Positions 5,576 through 10,649 of a stretch of DNA of 10,649 nt are shown in pieces. The stretch's first letter is position 1, and each line of letters begins with the position of its first letter. The translations under genes and the position numbers were made by a program. The notes under the pieces are model-generated. The model ran no database searches, was not told the DNA's origin, and worked only from the letters and a program-made list of their open reading frames with translations. The stretch lies in contig CALBPU010000057.1 of assembly GCA_937899395.1 (NCBI GenBank), positions 1 through 10,649 on the forward strand, in the 5' to 3' direction. This DNA is from an uncultured Fretibacterium sp. (GTDB taxonomy: Bacteria > Synergistota > Synergistia > Synergistales > Aminobacteriaceae).

Positions 5576-7256
5576 TTTGTTCACCTGCTTTATCAAATAT
5601 TTTCCTAATTTTAGCCTCAAATAGTCCAAATGATTCTGCTGAGGATTTTATTTCAATAGTTTTGTCATTTTTATCGGATTTTTTAACACGTCCGAAAATC
5701 GTTTGACCTCCAACCTGAGCTACAAACGATCTTCCTAAATTCAAAGCAATTTCCATTAATTCACGTTCAAGAGGAGCTGTATAAGAATCAATGTCCTGTT
5801 CAACTTTTAATCCCTCAAGCCATAATCTAAAGTTCCTGTCAATTTTTGTATAGAATTGCATTTTAGCTTCAGTTTCGCCTGATTGAGATTTTTTTTCATT
5901 ATTGTTCTTATCTGTCTCATTTTCCTCTTCGTTTTTCTTTTTGTTTTTTGATGTGTTATCCCTGTAACCACTTGAATTTTGAAGATTTTTATAAAGTATG
6001 AATATTTGCTTTGCTGCATCATCGCATTTCTTGATTTCAAGATTAATACGTTCACGCCAAATTTCTCCGACATCTTCAAGGAGTTTTGCATGGAATGTCA
6101 AGGAATCTGAAATCATATCCTTTACAATAAAAGAACTGCTTATTTTTTTGTAAATAATCGCTGCTGTTACAATCTGCGCCATATAATTATCAGAAAGGAT
6201 TTTATTTGAAAGTTCATTTAACCAATTTATAACACCAGGACAACGCAAGCCTTTTTCAGCATTGTCTTTTTCCTTCATACAAGCAATATTTCCAAATTCA
6301 CGCCAGATTGTTTTAGCAGGGTCATATAATCTTGGGCTAAATGTGTATGGAGAATCTTTTTTATCCTGCTTTCCTATCCAAAGTGTCATTTGTTCGTTTT
6401 TAACATCGTCATCTTCAAAATAATCTCCACCTGCAAGGTAATAACCTTTTACTTCTTCATTTTCACGGCATAACCATATACGCCTAGACATTAATGATAA
6501 CAAAGCTGCTTGATTATCAGGTACATCAATTTTACGATTAAATTCGATTTTGTTATTGTCTTGTTCCCATGATGGTTGCTCTTCAAAAATTTCATCACTA
6601 ACATCACATTTCGCGAAGAAATTCAGCATTATAGTTTGAAAAAGATTTTTACCTTTAAGAGCTATCAAACCGAGACGACCTACCCAAGAATGTTTAGGTG
6701 TAGGTTTTTTAGCGGCTATATCATCAAAACAATTCAAATGTAACAACCATCTTGCAGCTTCTGCGAATGAAAGAATTCTGCCTTTACTATTACGATCTGA
6801 AAATAAACGCTGCTTATTATCGCTCTTAAATAATGTTCCAATCATTTTGGCACTAGTAAAATGTGTACCTTTTTCTTGTGCCATCTTTGTTTGATAAAAC
6901 GGATATTCATCATCAAATAACCAAAAACGATCGTGCCACTTTGAAAAATATTTTTCAACTGGAGCAGCAGGAATATAACCGTTTCGCCACATTCCCTCCC
7001 AGTTATCCATGACAATATTTTCGTCGTCAGCAGGATCAATTTCTTCGCCGTCTAAATCATAACGATAAAAAATTGTGAACATCAACGCTATTAAAAGACG
7101 TAAAACCGCAAAATCCTGAGCCTTTGTTTCTCCTGAAAGACCTACAAAATTATGAGCATTCAATAAAGCTTCCCGAAGGCTTATATCCTGAATTTTGCAG
7201 TCTTTTGTTATAACAGAAATCCACGCCTCATCAATCAAATTAAATGAGCGTTCCAT
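5553..7256 (-). CDS. cas8e: Cas8e (CasA/Cse1), Cascade large subunit, PAM recognition
   Basis: Recognises the PAM, helps open target DNA and recruits Cas3. The 567-aa product (E. coli CasA 502) begins with the family start FNLIDEAWISV (5-15), followed by ISLREAL (25-31). The N-terminal domain covers roughly 1-350 and includes WVGRLGLIALKG (191-202) and PYTFSPRLYDP (303-313). The C-terminal four-helix bundle starts near 355 and closes with YTAPLERELMEIAL (492-505). Between helices of that bundle, residues 431-466 form a low-complexity Lys/Asn/Glu/Ser insert, which accounts for a good part of the extra length. The start has GAGGTGA four bases upstream in the 24-bp gap after cas3. The identification rests on these signatures plus position between cas3 and cse2, since Cas8e diverges quickly. 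Confidence 0.96.
   Translation of the reverse strand: MERSFNLIDEAWISVITKDCKIQDISLREALLNAHNFVGLSGETKAQDFAVLRLLIALMFTIFYRYDLDGEEIDPADDENIVMDNWEGMWRNGYIPAAPVEKYFSKWHDRFWLFDDEYPFYQTKMAQEKGTHFTSAKMIGTLFKSDNKQRLFSDRNSKGRILSFAEAARWLLHLNCFDDIAAKKPTPKHSWVGRLGLIALKGKNLFQTIMLNFFAKCDVSDEIFEEQPSWEQDNNKIEFNRKIDVPDNQAALLSLMSRRIWLCRENEEVKGYYLAGGDYFEDDDVKNEQMTLWIGKQDKKDSPYTFSPRLYDPAKTIWREFGNIACMKEKDNAEKGLRCPGVINWLNELSNKILSDNYMAQIVTAAIIYKKISSSFIVKDMISDSLTFHAKLLEDVGEIWRERINLEIKKCDDAAKQIFILYKNLQNSSGYRDNTSKNKKKNEEENETDKNNNEKKSQSGETEAKMQFYTKIDRNFRLWLEGLKVEQDIDSYTAPLERELMEIALNLGRSFVAQVGGQTIFGRVKKSDKNDKTIEIKSSAESFGLFEAKIRKIFDKAGEQNEKSKQG
5581..5586 (-). promoter_or_regulatory. Shine-Dalgarno site that sets the cse2 start
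   Basis: The minus strand reads AGGTGA, then five bases, then the ATG at 5575. It lies inside the last codons of cas8e. This is why the start at 5575 is preferred over the in-frame ATG at 5629. Confidence 0.7.
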
Positions 7257-7280
7257 AATTCACCTCATCCCTTCACTTAT

Positions 7281-9944
7281 TTATTCTAAACCTATTTTAT
7301 TATTGTAACGTAATTTTTTTCCGTTCAATTCAGCCTCCAAATTTTCATTCAGAAGCAATAGTAATTCACCTTTTAAGAGTTTCGCATATCGCCATCTCTC
7401 TGGCATAACGTCAAGCTCTTTTTTTATTTTATCCCAGATACCTGTGAAATCTTGAGGCAATCTTATTCGTTCACATGCAATTAAAAACGCTTCATCCTCA
7501 GAAAGCTCCATTGTCGTGTTCAAAACTGCTTCTCCGGAAACTAAACTATATTGAGCATCAGAATTTTTCTTCAAAACTAATACTTCTATCGTTTCATCAG
7601 TATCTCGAACTGAGGCTTCAGCTTCTGCTGAATTTCCGACTCCATCATCTAAAAAGCATGTTAGAAGATTTTCACTGCTATATCTAAGCATATTAGATGC
7701 TATACAATATTCTTTAGCTTTACGTTTCTTTTCTTTTATCTTGCTCAAATATTTCTTGTAAATTTCGGTTTGCTCGTCTGATTCTGCATAAACTTTGCTT
7801 ACCAGTTCGGGAATACATGAAGGAATATCGAGTTCATCTGGCAAAAATTTTCGTGTTTGTTCCAAAATCCATTCGTCATAAATTGAACGATGAGGTTTCA
7901 GAGGCTTCAATATCGCTAAAACAGGCTCTTGACAATTTGTAGGACGTGCCCGATTATGTCTGTGAAGTCTTCCGGAACGCTGCAGCAATAAATCCATCGG
8001 GCAAAGTTCCGTTATCATTGTGTCAAAATCTAAATCCAATGACTGCTCTATAACTTGTGTACCAATAACAATTAATTTATTTCTGTCAGAAGGCTGTGAA
8101 TTTTTACCGACACGTTTCAACAAATCCTCCTCAATTTTTGCCCTGTCTGTAGCAATAAATCTGCTATGAAAGCAAACTATCTTAAAATCCGCCAACCTTG
8201 AGCTTAACATTTCGTAAAGTTCTTGAGCATAGGCAACTGTATTAACTATTATTGCACCACAACCTCCATCGTTAAGTTTTTCAGTTAAATATGGAATTAA
8301 ATTCTCCTCTTCCAAATTTTTAACTGAAATTCTCTTATCTGAAATATCGCTTTTAAGAGGCTGAAACAACACGTCATAATTTTTATCGTCAACTTTATGA
8401 GCATAAGTTAAAATCGGATATGATAAATGATTAACATCTGTTTTTATTTCAAGGGGTTTAGGTTTGTTCAAATATGCTTGTATCATTTCGGCTCTGCGTT
8501 TTGGAGGTAATGTTGCCGAAAGGACTATAACAGGAACATCATAAGCTCCCATCCATGCAAGAGTTTTATCAAGATAAACATTCATATACGCATCATAAGC
8601 ATGACATTCATCAAGAATTACAACTTTTCCAGCCAATCCTAAATGACGCAGCATAACGTGTTTCTGTTTTAATGAAGCTAGCAAAAACTGATCTATCGTA
8701 GCAATTACAAAATCCGATAAAAGCGCCTGTTTACGTCCTTCAAACCATTCATGAACAATAATATTCTTGTCCTTTGTATCTTCTTCATCAGAAGCTATAC
8801 TCTTGGCCTTTCCCTTGAATAAAGCTTTATATTCTTTATTTAATTCCGTCATTCCGTGAGCGAGTCTTATTGAATGTTTATCAGGATCGCATTTTGATGC
8901 CCAATTACGGATACGCATAAAAATTCCGTTCGCCGTTGCTTGAGTTGGCAATCCAAAATAAATTCCCCCTGCTCCGCCATGTTCAATTAAAATTTCTGAT
9001 GCTGATAATGCTGCTTCGGTTTTGCCTAATCCCATAGGAGCTTCAATAATATATAATCCAGGAAAAGTATTTTTCGACACTATATTAATTACTGCACTTT
9101 GTACTGAGTTCGGAGCAAATCCAAAGCGAGCCTTAAATTTTTCAGGTGAATTAACACAATCGTGAATAGTTAAAAAGCTTGTAAGGTCGAGTTTATCCCA
9201 TGCCTTATTAACCCGTTCTTCACATTTTGAAAAATCAAATTCATCTTCTATTTTTATATAATGAAAATAAAATGTATTACTCGCTATCCAATCGGCCATG
9301 ATTAAAAGAGCCGTTAAAAGCATTTGGGATTTTACATCAGACTTAGGGATAGTCTCAATGGTGAATCCTGTTTCATTCAAAGCATACGAGAGCCATTCGT
9401 CCCATAAACCAGGCCAAATTTTTTTCTCTGTCTCTGTTTCTCCGAAGTAATTTCTCGGAAATACTCCGATTTGTTCCCAAGCCTTGCAATAAAATCCTCT
9501 GCCATGATGAGAGCCGATAATAACTGCAATTTCGTCGGGGAATTTTCTGTCCATTAAAATAGCTTGTCCTGCTATTGAATGAGGAGAACGTAAAGCCTCG
9601 CCACTATCTGTTATATTGAGACCGAATTTTTGAATTATATCGGCATAATTTTCGATACTGCGGTAAATTTTTTTTTGAAATGCCGGAGTGAGTTTTCCTA
9701 TATCATGAAGAAGAGCAACGAGCACACAAAAATTCAAAGTATTTTCATGATTTATACTTATCGCCAATTCCATTCTTATATGTTCGGGAAGCCATTTGTT
9801 GAAGAGCCTGCGCATTATGCCGGCTGTATCTAGCGCATGAACTATAAAAGGAAGCCACTCTTTGTTATCTGAACGGTTACTTTTTGCAGCAATATGATTA
9901 AGAAGGTTACTAAAATTTGCATTTAACATATTTTCGAGCATCAA
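7281..9944 (-). CDS. cas3: Cas3, HD nuclease-helicase effector
   Basis: Degrades target DNA after recruitment by Cascade: a single-strand nuclease coupled to an ATP-driven 3'-5' helicase. The product is up to 887 aa (E. coli Cas3 888). HD domain, about 25-225: H36, H80 and D81 in LLHDIGK, H122 in SPHS, H146-H147 in GSHHGRG and D218 in ADWIAS. SF2 helicase: motif I PMGLGKT (303-309), motif II DECH (445-448), SAT (476-478), TQVIEQSLDLD (629-639) and motif VI QRSGRLHRH (655-663). The C-terminal domain follows to the end. All expected catalytic residues are present. The start is uncertain: TTG at 9944, ATG at 9941 and ATG at 9929 are all in frame and none has a good Shine-Dalgarno site. I regard ATG 9941 as at least as likely as the TTG. 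Confidence 0.97.
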   Translation of the reverse strand: MMLENMLNANFSNLLNHIAAKSNRSDNKEWLPFIVHALDTAGIMRRLFNKWLPEHIRMELAISINHENTLNFCVLVALLHDIGKLTPAFQKKIYRSIENYADIIQKFGLNITDSGEALRSPHSIAGQAILMDRKFPDEIAVIIGSHHGRGFYCKAWEQIGVFPRNYFGETETEKKIWPGLWDEWLSYALNETGFTIETIPKSDVKSQMLLTALLIMADWIASNTFYFHYIKIEDEFDFSKCEERVNKAWDKLDLTSFLTIHDCVNSPEKFKARFGFAPNSVQSAVINIVSKNTFPGLYIIEAPMGLGKTEAALSASEILIEHGGAGGIYFGLPTQATANGIFMRIRNWASKCDPDKHSIRLAHGMTELNKEYKALFKGKAKSIASDEEDTKDKNIIVHEWFEGRKQALLSDFVIATIDQFLLASLKQKHVMLRHLGLAGKVVILDECHAYDAYMNVYLDKTLAWMGAYDVPVIVLSATLPPKRRAEMIQAYLNKPKPLEIKTDVNHLSYPILTYAHKVDDKNYDVLFQPLKSDISDKRISVKNLEEENLIPYLTEKLNDGGCGAIIVNTVAYAQELYEMLSSRLADFKIVCFHSRFIATDRAKIEEDLLKRVGKNSQPSDRNKLIVIGTQVIEQSLDLDFDTMITELCPMDLLLQRSGRLHRHNRARPTNCQEPVLAILKPLKPHRSIYDEWILEQTRKFLPDELDIPSCIPELVSKVYAESDEQTEIYKKYLSKIKEKKRKAKEYCIASNMLRYSSENLLTCFLDDGVGNSAEAEASVRDTDETIEVLVLKKNSDAQYSLVSGEAVLNTTMELSEDEAFLIACERIRLPQDFTGIWDKIKKELDVMPERWRYAKLLKGELLLLLNENLEAELNGKKLRYNNKIGLE

Positions 9945-10226
9945 TTATATAATAATTTATATTAAATAATAATATCATGTTATCGAATTAAAACATTTCA
10001 AGAAAGTATCAAAAAAATCTCAAGTCATAATAAAAACTTTAACTTTAAGGAAAAATTTTTTACGCTTATTTTCTACGGTAGTATATTGTTTTTAGGTGTT
10101 TTTTGTCATTCTTTATAGGATTAAAATTTGCAAAAAATCCGCTAAAATAATTCTTGTTTAGCTATACGCTAACCACATCAAGTTTCATGATAAAAATTTT
10201 CGTAATTTCATAAGGAAGCGACATGT
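9945..10226. other. A+T-rich intergenic region between cas3 and the integrase remnant
   Basis: No credible gene in either direction. Beside the candidate cas promoter it holds a short perfect inverted repeat, TTAGC-TATAC-GCTAA (10158-10172), with a 5-bp arm that could be an operator or chance. I see no intrinsic terminator, tRNA or clear attachment site. The integrase homology is lost at about 10227, and the missing C-terminal part of that gene (with the HxxR and Tyr motifs) is not detectable here in any minus-strand frame. Confidence 0.6.
9969..9977 (-). promoter_or_regulatory. Candidate extended -10 promoter of the cas operon
   Basis: The minus strand reads TGATATTAT, an extended -10 element: TG, one base, then TATTAT with five of six consensus matches. 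Transcription would begin near 9963, about 20 bases before the cas3 start codons. A TTGAAA upstream (complement of 9996-10001) is 21 bases away, too far for a standard -35, so the call rests on the extended -10 alone. A second TATAAT (complement of 9944-9949) abuts the start codons and would fit only if translation starts at ATG 9929. In such A+T-rich DNA chance matches are common. Confidence 0.4.
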
Positions 10227-10649
10227 AATAGCTTGCCGTGATAAAGGTACTACGTGAACACGTTTCATTTTCATTTTTTCAGCGGGAATGCGCTATTCAA
10301 GGGCTTCAAGATCAATTTCAGACAATTCGGCCTGTCAAATTTATCCGGGTCTGCAAAATGTCAGAGCCGAAAACTTCAATGCACAGCGAACAATCTTACG
10401 CGGATAAGCAGCAATATTTTTTATCAACATGCAATGTCTGAAGGTTTAGTTAATGCGGCCATATGTTTATGTTGGCGAGAAGCAAGGGCATTTTGGGATC
10501 ATGCTCAGTTCGAGCCGTCGCAAAGGCGTAACGAAAAATCTGCCCGATTAGAATTTTCACACGTGAAGCTGTCTCAATCGTTCCACACTTTTCGATTTTT
10601 CGGCATAAAGTTAAAATCATTCCGGAAGTTATTTCGTTCAAAGGCATTT
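10227..10649 (-). pseudogene. P4-type tyrosine integrase, decayed fragment
   Basis: Integrase remnant readable across three minus-strand frames; it enters from the right edge. Segment 1 (10649 to about 10495) encodes the core-binding domain: LCRKIEKCGTIETASRVK and IGQIFRYAFATARTEHDP. Segment 2 (about 10485-10430) encodes HKHMAALTKPSDIA in another frame. Segment 3 (10427-10227) encodes the start of the catalytic domain in the third frame: KFSALTFCRPG, QAELSEIDLEALE and RIPAEKMKMKRVHVVPLSR. The two frameshifts lie near the AAAA tract at 10491-10494 and at about 10428. Within segment 3, stops replace conserved residues: TAA at 10341-10343 (expected Glu of RPGE), TGA at 10335-10337 (expected Arg) and TAG at 10293-10295 (expected Trp). 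A further conserved Trp reads Leu (TTG). The C-terminal catalytic half is missing. Intact relatives integrate genomic islands, usually at tRNA genes; this copy cannot be functional. Confidence 0.9.

Noticed and set aside
5576..5629. Longer cse2 start at the ATG at 5629 (18 more residues)
   Set aside because: The extension lies within cas8e coding sequence, has no family similarity, and the ATG at 5575 has a well-placed AGGTGA.
1674..9833. Various short open frames antisense to, or in other frames of, the cas genes (for example 1674-1856, 4565-4846, 5155-5409, 5807-6091)
   Set aside because: All lie wholly inside recognised cas genes and show no recognisable protein features.
10158..10172. 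Inverted repeat TTAGC-TATAC-GCTAA as an operator, terminator or attachment site
   Set aside because: The arms are only 5 bp, there is no T-tract, and no second copy was seen, so chance is a fair explanation.
10238..10441. Plus-strand open frame of 67 codons
   Set aside because: It is antisense to the integrase pseudogene, whose protein similarity is on the minus strand.

Overview
The window is an A+T-rich bacterial locus carrying a complete type I-E (Cascade/Cas3) CRISPR-Cas system. It lies beside the decayed remains of a P4-type tyrosine integrase. The species cannot be named from this sequence. The base composition, strong Shine-Dalgarno sites (GAGGTGA, AGGAGG) and tight gene overlaps only say low-GC bacterium. 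The repeat and the Cas2-exonuclease fusion resemble the type I-E locus I recall from Streptococcus thermophilus (CRISPR4), but that does not fix the host taxon.

Layout, left to right. 1-662: a CRISPR array with eleven identical 28-bp repeats and ten full 33-bp spacers on a strict 61-bp period, plus part of an eleventh spacer cut by the window edge. 663-707: a 45-bp leader candidate. 708-9944: eight cas genes, all on the minus strand, in the order of transcription cas3, cas8e, cse2, cas7e, cas5e, cas6e, cas1, cas2-DEDDh. 9945-10226: an A+T-rich intergenic region that probably holds the operon promoter. 10227-10649: an integrase pseudogene running off the right edge, with two frameshifts and three in-frame stops.

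How it works together, from established type I-E biology. Cas1 and the Cas2-exonuclease fusion make and insert spacers at the leader end, here the right end of the array next to cas2. The array is transcribed leftward and Cas6e cuts the hairpin repeats. Cas8e, Cse2, Cas7e, Cas5e and Cas6e form Cascade around the crRNA. Cas3 (HD nuclease plus helicase) degrades the DNA that Cascade recognises. All recognisable catalytic residues are present in cas3, cas1, cas6e and the DEDDh domain, and every cas gene is open, so the system looks functional.

Most notable: the eleventh spacer counted from the leader repeats the seventh over all 24 visible bases, pointing to a tandem duplication of a four-spacer block. 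The six leader-proximal spacers are clearly more G+C-rich than the four older full ones. Cas2 carries an intact DnaQ-like domain. The integrase fossil can be read across three frames. I see no wholly new system here; it is a known CRISPR subtype with informative details.
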